A stretch of DNA of 53,655 nt from Planctomycetia bacterium (GCA_005772855.1 SXIK01000080.1:1-53655); one strand, 5' to 3'; positions 1-11,900 are shown, numbered from the stretch's first letter. The notes: a model not told the origin generated them from the sequence alone. Translations and numbers: made by a program.

Positions 1-76
1 GCGCTCGACACCCCGAACGATGGAGCAGAAACACTCGGAACTGGAACCCAATTCAGCAGGTAGTCCTCAACCCAAA

Positions 77-2109
77 TCAGGTACCCATTCGACACATCGG
101 ATGACGTTCATTGAGGCGGCAACTACCTTGACACCCGCCGCAACGAGTGGCGACAGAACCCACAAGGCTCAACTCGTTGGAGTTATGGCAACCTGGAATA
201 TCAAGAATCATTTGCAGACAAGCATCGAGTGCGACACGCTGCCCGCAGCCAATGGTAAGGTCGATGGGGTCGCCACTGACGGTGGCATAGCTCGACTCGG
301 CGGGCGTGATGTAGGGCGTGAGGTGGTAGCTGCCTTGAGGCAGACACATGACGATATGGCCTGTCGTGGAGGCGTTGGCTTGTACGTTCGGAACGCCGTA
401 CACTGGATCCACATACACCGAGTAATTGGCCGGTTGCCCTTGAAAATCGATGTTGTGGTATTCGCCTCTGCTGAAGCGAATAGCCGGGTTGTAAAAAGGC
501 TCCGTGGAGTTGAAGGCCAGGCGCACTTCGCTCAGGCAGTAGGCGACGTCTTTCGTGGCCACTTGACCGGGAATGATTTCAATGTCCTCCGCCTCATCTT
601 CGGCGACGCTGAAGCCGTAGTAATAGTAGTCGTCGTCATTGGCGACCGTGCCGCTGGAACCGACAATGCTCAAGCCATTGCGCTTCCAAAGACTGCGCTC
701 GCTGTTGAGGCCGCCCAGGGGCATCTCGTATTGACCTTCATAGGCGCTGGCCGATGCATCAAAGCTTCCCTTGAACCCCGTGGACCATAGCCATAACTCG
801 AAGTCAACGTCGCGCCGTCCGGTTTCCGATCCACTCCGTTGGCTTGCACGCTCGAATAGTAGATGCCGTAGATGCCGAGAGCATCCGGGATGCCGTCGAT
901 GGCGTTGTCGGAAGCGAAATCAAGCCCGCGCAAGAGTGACACACGTCCCAGGCTTTCAGCCGGTCCTTGCAAGAACACGCGCCCGCGCAAGTAGCCGGTG
1001 TCGATGACAAAGACGTCGCCGAGGTCGATGCTTTCTCCGGGCAGGACCGCCATGGGCGGATTAGAGCCTGCACCAAGTCCGGGCGTACGGAAATACGCGA
1101 TGGCTTCGTTCGTGCGAACATACATCTCCGCCGAAACCACGTAACCCGGCGAAGCGGCATCGAGGGTGGACGGCACGAGGTTCGACAGTGTGAAGCTTCC
1201 ACTGGAAGGCACGGTGAAGTTCACGCCGGGCACCCGGGCGTAGCGTACATTCCCGAATGGGCCGTACCGGGCGACCACACTGGTGGGGTCTGAATAATCT
1301 CCCGCGTCGTAACCATCCACCGTCAGCTCGAATTCGCGCAGTAGATCGACCTTGCCGGTGGCCTGACCCAGCAAACCGGCGTCAGGCACCACGACATCAA
1401 GCGTTGCCGAATCGTCGCACGCCACGGTGACGTTCCTGATCTCCTGGTATTGGATTCGGTCGCTGAAGGTGCTGGCGCCGCGGCTGACCGTGATCGAGAT
1501 TTGTGCCGGCGAGTCGCCGCGCAGGTAAAACCGCTGCTCGGTGAAGCTGCCGGGGTTGGAGTAGAAATAGGTCGACCCACTCGAGCCGTCCGAATAGCTG
1601 GCCGACAGGCTCAAATTGTCCACGGTGATGGGCACGCCGCCAGCAGTCACGAAGCGCACGGTCAGTACGCCAAGACATTCCGAAAAATCAAGCACCGGCC
1701 CTGCCATGAAGGCGACGACCGACGCGGACTTGCTGCTCTGGAAATAGTACGTCTGTCGTCCATCAAGCATCGACACACGGGGCGTGACGTCGTAGCTGAG
1801 GCCGCTTGAGTCCGAGTCCACGGTGATTTCGTAGCTCGTCTCGGTTTGGGAGGAACTGGGCAGTAACTCGCTGTTGGCGCTGCGGCTGGCCGGCGGTGGG
1901 CTGGACGCGGAAACATAGAGCTGGCTCATACCCTCCATGTTCGGCGGGTTCAGCCGGTCGAGGACGGAGGGGTTGACATTGCTGAAGCGCACATCCCCCT
2001 TGATGGTGTTGGGGAACACTTCCACCTGGGCAAAGGTCCTGGGTGTCGAGTCGCTGACCGCAAAAACCAGGAGTGAAACGAGCAGTGTCATGAAGCGATG
2101 ATTTCTCAT
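77..2109 (-). CDS. Secreted beta-rich surface protein, one frameshift
   Basis: I do not recognise a named family. The N-terminus is a signal peptide (two basic residues, then a hydrophobic stretch ending near FAQ at about residue 28). The body is rich in Ser, Thr, Gly and Tyr and reads like tandem carboxypeptidase-regulatory or Ig-like beta domains. The ATG at 2109 is preceded by AGAGGGA at good spacing. The frame from 2109 runs to 670, but sensible protein sequence moves to another frame at about 775 and continues (…GFKGSFDAS…EMPLGG…) to a stop at 77. The junction is a C run at 776-779; one extra base would restore a single protein of about 677 residues. The tail after residue 630 is Cys-rich (CGGCxGSC). 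Function unknown; export is well supported. The indel may be a sequencing error or real decay. Confidence 0.7.
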
Positions 2110-2884
2110 GGAGTCCCTCTACTTTCTAACCCTTCCTCGCAAGAAAACTGGTGCGGCACCACACAAGAACCGCCGCTCACCGATGCATTCCAACCCAAAA
2201 AGCAAGTCTTTGCTTCATCCGCAAGCCAAAGGCAACCGATTCATGTCCCTGGAGTCAAGCTTTCTTGCTGGTCCGGGGGTGAATTCCGATTCCCACGTGA
2301 AATGGGTTCCTGCCCCTCGGTCGCCTGGTCTCTGTTTTCGCCGGTTCTTAGACTATTCACGATCGAGACGCCATGAGAACGCCGCGCTGGGCGCAAGGGG
2401 TATCCGGGCAGGCGTGTGGCGGGGTCGAGGGCCCCATTGAATGGCCGGAGGGCGCAAGCAGGAAGCCTTTCGGCTTATTGCTCGCGCCCTCGGTAAGGGG
2501 GGCCTCCGGGGTACGGAGGACTACAGGGGTGGGATTGGGTTAGGGTTTTGGGTCTCACTTAAGATAAGCAATCCGCGTACCATTCGAGCCGTTGAAGCAT
2601 GCGAACGAGCGAAAAGCCAACATATCCTTGTCGAAATCTACGCAACATGCAAGCTCGCTCTACTCAGAATTGATCCTGGAGGGGGCTCCCCCCCTGCCAA
2701 CTGCCAGATTTCCTGACACTTTCTGGCAGCCCAGGACGAGACCCGGCCCATGCCCGTCCTCAGTTCCAACCCCGGATCCGCCCTCGGGGCTTCGGGGAGG
2801 CGAGAAAGGCCCGGGACGTTCCTGGATGGGAAATTTGTCCACGACTCCCCACCCCACCCAAAGTAACGGGCAGCCTCCGCGGGC
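2110..2884. other. Gene-free stretch with several hairpins
   Basis: No reading frame here has family-like composition, a ribosome binding site or a recognisable motif. It separates the stop of the ketosynthase-like gene from the start of the secreted-protein gene, both on the minus strand. It should therefore hold the terminator of the first and the promoter of the second. It contains several inverted repeats: 2448-2491 and 2503-2519 (described separately), and CTGCCAGA at 2701-2708 matched by TCTGGCAG at 2722-2729. None is followed by a T tract, so no clear Rho-independent terminator can be named. I saw no tRNA, tmRNA, RNase P or SRP RNA signature. Confidence 0.5.
2448..2519 (-). other. Two stacked stem-loops, candidate structured RNA
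   Basis: The sequence has an imperfect inverted repeat with 20-base arms (2448-2467 and 2472-2491, three mismatches) closed by four bases. Read on the minus strand, the loop is GAAA, a GNRA tetraloop closed by GCC/GGC. A second, perfect 6-base stem (CCTCCG/CGGAGG, 2503-2519) lies directly next to it. There is no downstream T tract, so a simple terminator is unlikely. It lies about 340 bases upstream of the secreted-protein gene at 2109 and about 390 bases past the ketosynthase-like gene. It could be a 5' leader element, an mRNA 3' stabiliser or a small RNA. I match it to no known RNA family. Confidence 0.35.
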
Positions 2885-3967
2885 TCAAACCGATACAACG
2901 GCGCACGTGGCCCCCGTGGTTTCGGCGCTCGATACCAGGAACGGTCCCTCTGGCCAGTGAGCGGCCGGGGAAAATTCGCTGGCAGCTTCATTACGAACTG
3001 CCAACTCGGCAGCGATGGCCAGTACTCCTTGCGCTCCAAAAGTCTCTCCTAGGACCTGCTGAAGGCACATTCTTGGCGTCTTGCCCCCAAATACGGCCAA
3101 CGCGGCCTCAGCCTCGGCCTGCCCGATTCCGCCTCCGTATCTTCCCGAAAGCGAAAGGTGGGTAATTTCATTGGCAGTTACTCCGGCATCCGCGAGGGCT
3201 GCCCGCATGGCTTCCTCCACGGCCCGCGACACTCCCTTGCGAACGCTGCTCCGCTCCGCTGCGCCGAGGAGGCGACCAATGGATCTGGCCGGAGGCGGAC
3301 CCGCGGCCTCCAGAAGCAGCGCTCCGGCGGCTTCACCGGGCGGGATCGCCAACTCAGGGGCGTCCCAGGCCCCTTCCCGAAGTGAGTCGAGGCCGCGGAG
3401 GCTGGTTTGTGAGACTTCGTCACAGCCCAGGACGATGACCCTCGGTGCACGACCCGCGGTAAGCAAGGTTGCAGCCCTGATGACGGCCTCAAGCCCCGAA
3501 CGTCGCCCCGAAGTCACCGTCGAGTTGGGTCCACTCAGGCCAAAGAGGATCGCCGCATGGCCTGCCAACGAGTTAATGATGGTGTTTGGAAAGAGAATCG
3601 GGCTCACCCAACGGGCGCCGTTGCGGCGAGCGTCCTGGTGGAATTCGGCACGGCTTGCAATGTGCCCGAAGGCTGTGCCGACCACCAGAGCGCACTCAGC
3701 GCGAACCTGCTCTTCGAGCAACCAGGGCTCGGCGGCCGCCAGGTCCTCAATGGCCGCCGCCGCGAGAATGGCCCCCCGCGAAAGGACGGCGAGCCCCCTA
3801 CGTTCCACCAACGGCTTGAGGTTTTCCTCCATCTCGGCGGCGAGGATCTCGGGACGCAACCGACTCGCTTTCGCGAGTGATTCCCCCCTCACAATCGCCC
3901 GGGCGAACGCCTGCCGCCCCTTGCCGCCAGGAAAAACAACGCCCATTGCGCTGATCCATGCTCTCAT
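2885..3967 (-). CDS. Catalytically dead ketosynthase-like protein
   Basis: This is a 360-residue beta-ketoacyl synthase (FabF-like thiolase fold) homologue. The N-terminal MGVVFPGG segment corresponds to the usual GMGVVSPLG. The nucleophile region (about 146-158) aligns with the FabF GP…TACA(T/S)G motif, but the catalytic Cys is replaced by Arg155. The first catalytic His of the HGT motif aligns with Ser274 and the second (GHxxGAAG) with Glu308; the nearby Lys is also gone. The whole Cys-His-His triad is therefore missing, so condensation is not expected. Chain-length factors of type II polyketide synthases are also Cys-less ketosynthase homologues, so a partner or acyl-binding role is possible. 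It is the last gene of the ACP/UnbV/DUF1702 locus, 30 bases after the DUF1702 gene. The frame is intact. Confidence 0.8.
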   Translation of the reverse strand: MRAWISAMGVVFPGGKGRQAFARAIVRGESLAKASRLRPEILAAEMEENLKPLVERRGLAVLSRGAILAAAAIEDLAAAEPWLLEEQVRAECALVVGTAFGHIASRAEFHQDARRNGARWVSPILFPNTIINSLAGHAAILFGLSGPNSTVTSGRRSGLEAVIRAATLLTAGRAPRVIVLGCDEVSQTSLRGLDSLREGAWDAPELAIPPGEAAGALLLEAAGPPPARSIGRLLGAAERSSVRKGVSRAVEEAMRAALADAGVTANEITHLSLSGRYGGGIGQAEAEAALAVFGGKTPRMCLQQVLGETFGAQGVLAIAAELAVRNEAASEFSPAAHWPEGPFLVSSAETTGATCAVVSV

Positions 3968-3997
3968 CGGCCCAGTGAGCTCCCTTCTCTGAATGAA

Positions 3998-4978
3998 TCA
4001 TGCATCGAGGCATCCGGCGTGGAACGCCTCAATGAAACCTTCCTTGTGCCTTGTCTGGGCTCCCACTTGCAAGGCCCGCTCCAGGTCTTTACTGGCCCAG
4101 GTTCGCGATTCCATTGGAAGGTCTTCGATCTGCTTCTGTAAGAACTCATGGTCGCAATGCTGCCGTACGTAAAGGGCAATTCGAATACCTTTCAAGAAGT
4201 GGGGACTTTCGACCTGCGTGAGCAAGGCGAGCGCCGCGTAGGCCCTGGAGAGCTGGTCAGGAAACGTGAAGGCAGAGGCGAGCCCCATCCCCCCGAGCAC
4301 GTGGAGTCCGTCTTTTCCGAGCTTACGCGCCAGGGCGAAGCCCTCCTGAGGGCGGTCCATCGTGAAAAACCAGAGACTGCGTCCAAGCCCGTTCATGGCG
4401 GAGGCGAAACAAGATCCGGAGAAACTGCGCAATACGTCGAGGCAGGAAAAGTCGCCCCTCAAGAGTTGACGGTACCCAAAAAAGCCCGTCTTGAATCCGT
4501 ATCCATCGAAGATGAGCGCACCGAACTTTCGAGCATGAAGTCGAGAGGCGAACGCCTCAACTTTTCCAGGCGACCTGGCGTGCTGGAAGCCGAGCCAGAA
4601 GCCCAGGCCCACGTAGCGCATGAGGACGAACGGGTCGGACTCTCCGTGCTCGAGCTCGAAGCGCTCAAGCGTTGTCTTCGCAGTAACCCAGCGCAGATAG
4701 CCATTGGGCAGGCATGCCATCGCAAGGCCTTCGTGGAAAAAGGGCAGGAGCAGAGCCGGTGTCCGCCTGGCCGCTTCGGTAACCTCACGATGCCTCTTTA
4801 ACCCGTACTCAAAACCCGAGAAGAACGACGTGAGGATGCCCCCGGCTCGCTCGGCGCAGACTGGATCGTTGAGCTCGATTCCAAATCTTTGAGGATCCAC
4901 GGCCAGACCCGAGGCGCTGGCCGACCCGGTCATGCCTCGCACGACCAGGGAGCCAATGCCACGAGAGACTGCGTTCAT
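3998..4978 (-). CDS. DUF1702 family protein (enediyne-accessory type)
   Basis: The 326-residue protein matches the DUF1702 pattern as I know it: FFHEGLAMA (80-88), a VGLGF segment near 123, DGYGF (158-162), GLGRSLWF (197-204) and GGMGLA (229-234). DUF1702 proteins occur in actinobacterial enediyne clusters with UnbV-type proteins; their biochemical role is not established. Its ATG overlaps the stop of the preceding FG-GAP/UnbV gene in an ATGA arrangement (4975-4978), a sign of translational coupling. The ketosynthase-like gene follows 30 bases later. There is no signal peptide, so it is probably cytoplasmic or membrane-associated. The family call is confident; the pathway is inferred from context only. 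Confidence 0.8.
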   Translation of the reverse strand: MNAVSRGIGSLVVRGMTGSASASGLAVDPQRFGIELNDPVCAERAGGILTSFFSGFEYGLKRHREVTEAARRTPALLLPFFHEGLAMACLPNGYLRWVTAKTTLERFELEHGESDPFVLMRYVGLGFWLGFQHARSPGKVEAFASRLHARKFGALIFDGYGFKTGFFGYRQLLRGDFSCLDVLRSFSGSCFASAMNGLGRSLWFFTMDRPQEGFALARKLGKDGLHVLGGMGLASAFTFPDQLSRAYAALALLTQVESPHFLKGIRIALYVRQHCDHEFLQKQIEDLPMESRTWASKDLERALQVGAQTRHKEGFIEAFHAGCLDA

Positions 4979-7900
4979 CGCACTTCACCCGCGGCGGGGA
5001 GATCCGGGAGGTCCCCGATATACTCCGAGATCCTCACGGTATCGATGGTGGCTCCCCATGAGCGTTTTTCCTCTACAAAGCGCTGCACCATGAGGGCCGT
5101 GAGCCCCATGCGGTCCTCCAGTCCCCGGTCCGTGGGGAAAAACTCCTGGCCCTCCCTCCACACCTTGCGGGCCCTCGGGAAGGAGGCTGGCGATTCGCGG
5201 TCCTTCACGTAAGAGTCTCCAAGGGCCTGGTAGGCCAGCGAGTAGTGAAGGTGGTCCTTCTCACGCCCCTTCTGGATCTCAAAGCAACGCTCCAGCGCCT
5301 TGATCGCGAAGGGCACGTGTTTGAGCTTGGTGAACCAGTGAAGGTGAACGAGGCCGATGGCGTAGTGGAGGCCCCAGGAGCGTCCGTGGACCACTGCAAC
5401 CTCTTCGAGTTGTACCAGGGCCTCGCTCGACAGGAGCCCCTTTCGCACGCTGCCCAAATTGCTGTTTGGAATCCTGTCGATATAGGCGAGTGCCAGCTCG
5501 ACCTTCAGCACGGCGCTGCGGGGATGCTCCTTGACGGCCGATTCAAGAAATCGGATCGCTCGCTCCGGGTCGTCAGAAGAAAGGGCCAACTGGCGGTAAC
5601 GAACAGCGAGCTCCCGCCGGGGCAAGCTCTTCAGCGCCGACTCCATCGCAGCGAGCTCACCTTCTCGATCCTGCAGGCCGTCGAGGTCTGTAGGGATGCC
5701 CCGGTGGAGGTCGTAATCTGCACGCACGAGCGACCGCAGCCCTTGCAAATTCGCGTCGAGGCGGCTCCTGACAGACCGAGCATGTGGAAAAAGTCGAAGG
5801 GTCTCTTGCCATACGCTCCGGGCACTCTCCGTGTGCCCGGAACATACCAGGGCATCGCCCAGGGCAAGGCCGACCTGCGGCAGACGCGGCGTCCCATCGG
5901 ACTTCCGAGCCAGTTGATCAGCCCTGGTGAATGCCATGACCGCGTTTTCACTTGTTTCTCGCGTGGGCGGACGGAAGAGATGGCAAATTCCGGTGAAATA
6001 AGGCCCCATCCAGTCGCTCGGTGAGGCTTTCGTGAAGCTCTCGAGCTCTTCAACCAGCTTGAGTGCCGTGCGCGAAGCCTCCTCCGTGGCGACGCCGATG
6101 AGGGTGATCTTGTCCGCAAGCGCGAGAGCGTGGTGAAGGCGAGGTTCCGTCTCTGTCGGCTTCTCTTTGAGGATGGACTCGCAAAGCTCGAGTACACGGT
6201 CGACCTTGTCCTGTTCGAACGCTTCCTTCCGGAACGCGTTCCACATCCAGCGATCGCCAGGGCGAGCGCGAAGAGCCTCTGCCTTTGCAACAAGCCCGTT
6301 TTCATGGGCGAGCCAGGCCAGGCCGGAATCGATCCGGCGCGTGAGACCCCTCTCGTGCTTTACCTGAGCAGAAACAGCGTCGTCGCTGGATGAAAGCCGC
6401 TCCTTGAGGCCCGCGTGGTCGGGAAAGAGGGCGAGCCCCGCAGCCCAGACAGCACGAGCCTCGGCAAAGCGCTTGCCCTTCACATGAGCGTCTCCCAGCG
6501 CTCGGTAAACCTCGGCCTGGTGTGGCTCCGGGGGTGAGCCCGCCGCCATTCGGGCATTCTGGATCTCCACACAGCGAGCAAAGTGTAGTGTCGCGTCGTC
6601 AAAGTGCCTCAGAGTATCCGGCCAGTAAAGGTGATTCATGCCGGAGATGTAGTTGAGGGCGTAGGATCCAGGCTCCCGCTCCTCCACCCACCGAAGCTCG
6701 TTGAGAGACTCCTTCGCGAGCGACCCCTGCCCCAACATGTCACCTTCGAGCGAAGGGATCTTGTCGACAAGAGCAAGGGCAAGCTGGATGCGCACCCCGG
6801 CATGGTCCCCGTGCATCTTGACAAGGCCTCGGAAAAATTCGATGGGGCGGTCGAACTGTAGCCCATCGACGCACAGCGAACGATAGGCATTGGCGATCGT
6901 CACGTTGCACGGTCGACGGCGCAGCTTTTCTTCGAGGTTGAGCAGGGTCGCGGACGCCGCTGTGCTCACAGCTCCGGGGCTCGAACTCGTTGTGCCGAAA
7001 ACCTTCGGCTGACCAAAATAGAGCGCCCTTCTCTCATCGGCCGCCATGGGTTCGCCCGTCTCAATCACACGATAGTGGTGGTCGACCGCAAGCGCTTCCA
7101 ACTCCTGTACGACTCCACTTGGCCAGAAAACTGTGACCTTTTCGATCCGATCCGATGTCCCAAGACCAAAGTGCAGCCGGTAGGTTGACTGGCTCGCATA
7201 CCCATTTCCACCATTGACCTCACGCGTCAGGCGCAGGGGGGCTCTGCTGCCCGCACCACCGGTAGTCACCTGCACCCGGGCGCCGATCGCGTTGCGGTTT
7301 GAACGCTTGCCCTCGAGCGTCAGCTCCAGGAAGTGATGCAGATTGCCGACGTCGTTTCGATAGAGTGCTCCAGGCGCGCCCTGGTTGGCCACGTAGACAT
7401 CGAGGTCGCCGTCTTCATCGAAGTCCGCAAGTGCAATCCCCCGGCCGTCGCGCTTGTCGGCGAGACCGTACTTCTGTGCGACCTCCTCGAACGAACCATC
7501 GCCGCGATTTCGAAAGAGCCGATTCGCCTCGTGCCCCGAGAGGCTGCGATGGCCCATGACAGGCCACTGGGTCGAGTCAGCAGGATCGAAGCCGGGGTCG
7601 ACCGCGACGTTGGCGAGGTCCTCCCAATAGGTTTGCTGCCCGGAGCTGACGAAGCCGTTGACGGCAAGAAGGTCGAGGTGACCGTCCTGGTCAAAGTCGA
7701 AGAATCGAGCGCACCATCCCCAACCTCCATCGAAAGTGCCCGTGGCGGAAGCAACATTCGAGAAGGAGCCGTTGCCATTATTCAGGAGGAGCATGTTGCC
7801 CTCCTTCAGGTACTCGGGGGTCGTGATGTTGGCGACGTAGCCGTCGGTGAATCCGTCTCCGTCAAAGTCGCCGAAGTCGATGTTCATGCCCTTGAAGGTT

Positions 7901-8916
7901 TCATGTCCAATCGCCCTCTCGGTAACGTCGGTGAACGTCCCATCGCCATTGGAGAGATAGAGACGGTCCTGGCCAAAGTCATTGGCAATGTACAGATCGA
8001 GGTCATTGTCATTGTCAACGTCAGAGATTCCAGCGTCGAGGGACCAGCCCGTGTCGTCCACATTCAGCTGGTGGGCCACGTTTTAAACTTGAGCCCACCC
8101 AGGTTGCGGTAAAGCACATTGGCGCCACCGTTGCGAGCCGCCTCAAAGCTGTCGTGCATGATGCGCGTCGTGGAAAGGTTGGTGAGGTCGACAGCTGGGA
8201 AGTAGTTACAAACCAGGAGGTCGACGAGCCCGTCGAGGTTGTAGTCGAATGGCAAGACAGCGTTGCCGTTCGACCGGTCGCCCGTGCCAGATGAGTCCGT
8301 GATGTCGTCGAACTTGCCGTTCCCGTTGTTCCGAAAGAGACGATTCTTGCCCCACTGGACAATGTAGAGGTCGTCGTCGCCATCCTGATCGAGATCAGCA
8401 AAAGCGGCATCCATGCTCACGCCATCGGCGTCGTTCACCGCAGCGACACCTGCCTCGAGGCCCACGTCGATGAACTTGAGGCCCCCCTCGTTGCGCCACA
8501 GGGCGTTCGCCGTGCCCTTTCGCGACGAGGTGACATAGAGGTCAAGGTCACCGTCCCGGTCGTAGTCGCTCACTGCCGCCGCGGCTCCGATCGACTGGAT
8601 CCACGGCATGATGTTGGAAAGTTTTGGATCAACCCCCCCCCTTGAAGTGCCGAAAGTTTAGGCCCGACTCGCGGGTAATGTCGGTGAATCCCACGACAGG
8701 ACCACCCTTGGGGCGCGCGCTGGCAGTACGCAACGGGAGCTCGGTTACGGGCGGACTTGAGGGGAGAGGAAACTTGGGCCCGTTCGAGGCCTTCGATGCG
8801 GGAGGAAGCGAAAAAACAGGAACGGCGGCGGCCGGCGTGGAGGAAGAGTCCGGCGACGACGGTGAACAACCGATCAGTGAAAAGAGAAGTACACCAAGAA
8901 GCTGAAGCTGCCTCAG
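4975..8916 (-). CDS. FG-GAP/ASPIC-UnbV/TPR lipoprotein, two frameshifts
   Basis: The reconstructed protein is about 1310 residues. It opens with a lipoprotein signal (LLGVLLFSLIGC). FG-GAP/VCBS repeats follow, with Ca-binding DxDxDGDxDL loops, from about residue 110 to 500. Next comes an ASPIC/UnbV domain (NAIGARV…FGLG…FWPSG), then about 650 residues of TPR-like helices. The reading frame breaks twice at homopolymers: at a run of nine C (8633-8641, eight restores the frame) and at T4 (8081-8084, five restores it). The largest intact piece is 4975-8079. The start is unclear: an ATG at 9051 would overlap the previous gene by 139 bases, while a CTG at 8916 overlapping that gene's stop fits a normal lipoprotein signal. 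The role in secondary metabolism is inferred from neighbours. Confidence 0.75.
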
Positions 8917-11900
8917 TCGCCTCGCACGGTCCGCGTGAGAGGCGAGGGCGCTTCGCTGGCTATTGGGGGAGGATAGCCATCCATGCCGTGGAAAGGTAAC
9001 GGGCCCAAGAATCGACCCGTCCAGTTGTGAAAATTGTTTTCCTTCGCCCATCCGGTCACCTGCAGAAAATAGGTCTCGGCTGCGTCCACTACCTTGGCCC
9101 CCGCCTCAAACTCAGAGAAGAGCGCATCGCCGGGCGGAATCACAACCAAGCGGCTGTCAGGCTCAAGGACGAGATCCAGCACATCGCCGTAGGCCGTCGC
9201 TCGCCCAGTAGGATACTGAAACCTCACGGCCGGAGTTGTGCCAGGAAATTCATAGGTTTGCTCATGCTTCTCCATGTTCCCGACAACTCGGCTGAAACCG
9301 TGGAACTCGAGCCGCGCCAGGCACATGGGCAACGCCTCGAGGTCCAGGGGCCAACGCCGGTGGGTTAATAATACCTCCCGTTTCCCGGCGGAGGTCAGCT
9401 CCACCCGAACAGACTCTGTCGCAAAGCCGATGCGGTCCCAGAGGAATCTATGGTTGGTGACAATCCTGAGCGATCTGACAACACGGCCGCAGGGAAGGTC
9501 CAGCGGCAGCACCATCGATCGGTCCATGCCGCAGGGAAATCCGATATCAGCCAGGAGGGTCACCGTCGAGCCGTCGGAAAAAACCGCGTCCAGCCGCGGC
9601 GGAATCCAGGCGCGCTCATGTTGGCTCAGAGCAAAGTTCACTGAGGAGTCGGGCCAGTAAATCCGGCCTTCAAGTAGCAGCAGTGAGCCTCCAGAGAGGC
9701 CTTCCGGTGGTTCGATCTCGAGGGAGTGTTCTTCGACCCAACCGGCCCAGTGAGTCGGGGAGTCGGGGTACGGGTGCGCATACCTGCCGTCTTTTGGGGC
9801 AATCTCGGCGTCGAAGCTGTGTCCCTGGCCGTTTCGGACGCTCCTTGGAGTCCGGAGGGCCTCCCGGGGAACTACCCAGATTCGTAGCGGATCCAGCTCG
9901 CCCTGGCGGGTGGTCTCGTCGCCGAAGACGACCGTGCCCCGGGGGTGCGTGAGGCGCAGAAGGCGTACCCGGTCGAGGTAGGTCGTCTCTCGCAACTCTT
10001 CCGTGATCGCCAGCCTCAACCGTCCCCCCACGGCACGCAGGTGATCACCCGGGATTCGCACGTACTCCTCCGGATCGAGGTGAGGCCTGCCGCCCTGGGG
10101 CAACCACTCGTCGAGCGGAGCGATGCCGACAACATCGGCCTGGAACCGGTAACTGGAGCCATCGTGGACGAAGAGGAACGGGCAGCTCACCGTGAGCCCC
10201 CGCTTTTGAGTCACCTCCAGACGGTTTCCGGGACCCCACTTGAGGTCACCTGGAAGCAACGGCTGCGAGATACCGTTGGGCCAGAGGATTTCAAAGCCAT
10301 CGAGGCTGTCAATCGCCGTGGCGCCGAGCCCGAAGCGAACGGCTGACGTGCCACCGGTTACGCCGGAGACTTGGACGAGTCGCCGCTGGTAATGGAAGCC
10401 GGCGAATAGCTCAACATGCGACCCGACACCATCCTTGTTGTCCCGGCTGCCGACAAGCTGGAGGGTTACAGCAGGGTAGACACGAGAGACGTTGCGCATT
10501 AGCCGCAGTGAGCCTTGAGGTTCAAAACCGAGGATGTCAAGCGCTCCATCGCCATTTACATCACTGATGGTGAGCGCTCCCATCCCTGCTGTCGCCTCGA
10601 TGGGCCTCACCGCGCCACCGGTCGGCTCGGAGGCCACCGTGGCCACGATGACCCCTCCCGGTCCCGCCGCGACGATCTCAGGCACCCCATCATTGTCGAG
10701 GTCCACTGCGCCCAGCGACGTCATGGGGCCCTGGGCTGCGTTCAAGGCCAGAGCGAAGGTCTTGAACGCGGGCACCTCTCCAGGCACCTGGGGACCCTGC
10801 TGGAGCGCCCACTCCAGGGGCCCCTCGCCACCAGCGGCGCCTATCAGATCCAGCTCGCCGTCCCCGTTCAAATCAGCGCAAGCGACGAGCTCATGGCGTC
10901 GAAAGCCCGCCTGGGGAACGCAGCGAAACGGACCCTTTCGCAGGTTCATGCAGACAACCACCGGCCCATCCTTTGAACCGAGCACAAAGTCGATATCGTT
11001 TCCGCGGTCGAAGTCTCCCACCGCAATCGACCGACCGCTCACGGCGCCCCCGAGCAAGCCCTCCTGCCTGAGAAAGGTCTCATCGCCGTTGTTGCGATGC
11101 ACGGACGGCTCGAGCTTGCCTTTCTTTCGGCTCGAGGCCTCCAGTGTCATTAGGTCGAGGTCACCATCGTGGTCGTAATCAGCCCATTTCGCGGCCTCGA
11201 CGCCGTTGAGAGCGAGTCCTGACCTCGGAAGGGGCTGGAAAACGCCCTCTCCCAGGCCCTTGAGGAGAACACATGCGGGCTTGCGATTGACCACGAAGAT
11301 GTCGGCGAGGCCGTCGTTGTTGAAATCTGCCGGCTCGGCGGTCACGCCTTCGCCTGCTTCGGCGGCATCGGTAACCTCGCTGACATCGATGAACTGCCCG
11401 GCGTCATTGCGTAGCAGCCTGTTGGGGCCGTTACGGACAAGGTAGAGGTCGGAGTCGCCGTCCCGGTCGTAGTCGATGGTGACAGCTCCCAGGGCGTCGA
11501 GACCCGCTAGTCCAGCGGAAGCCGTAAAGTCTTCCATCCGCACCTCGACCCCCAGAAATTTGGGGCCGGCACCGACAGGTGGGACTGCCGTCACCTTCGT
11601 GTACTTGCAACGCTCGTAAGCAGAATCATCGGCGGCGGCCTCTCCCGCCAGTCGCTTGAGCTCGTTGAAGCGGGCAAGGGCCTCGTCGGCCCGGGCAGTC
11701 TCCTTGAGCGCCCGGAGGGCCATGCTCCTCTTGTAATGGGCGGCCAGATGGCGCGGGTTGAGCTCCAACAGCTTGTCGTAGGCCAGGATGGAGTCCGAAT
11801 GGGCCTGCGCGTAACTCAGGCAGGTGCCGAGTTGAAACCAGCCCACCTCGAGTGAGGGGTCGCTGATGGTGACCTCACGAAAACGTTCGGCCGCCTCCTT

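Noticed and set aside
2441-2960. Two open frames (2441-2716 and 2592-2960, plus) in the gene-free stretch
   Set aside because: No ribosome binding site, biased composition, and overlap with hairpins and the end of the ketosynthase-like gene.
3081-3992. A 303-codon open frame opposite the ketosynthase-like gene
   Set aside because: Low-complexity Ala/Arg/Ser composition without motifs; the opposite strand carries clear ketosynthase-fold sequence.
8917-9051. ATG at 9051 as start of the second UnbV gene
   Set aside because: It would overlap the preceding gene by 139 bases and place about 45 non-signal residues before the lipobox; the lipoprotein signal begins near 8916.
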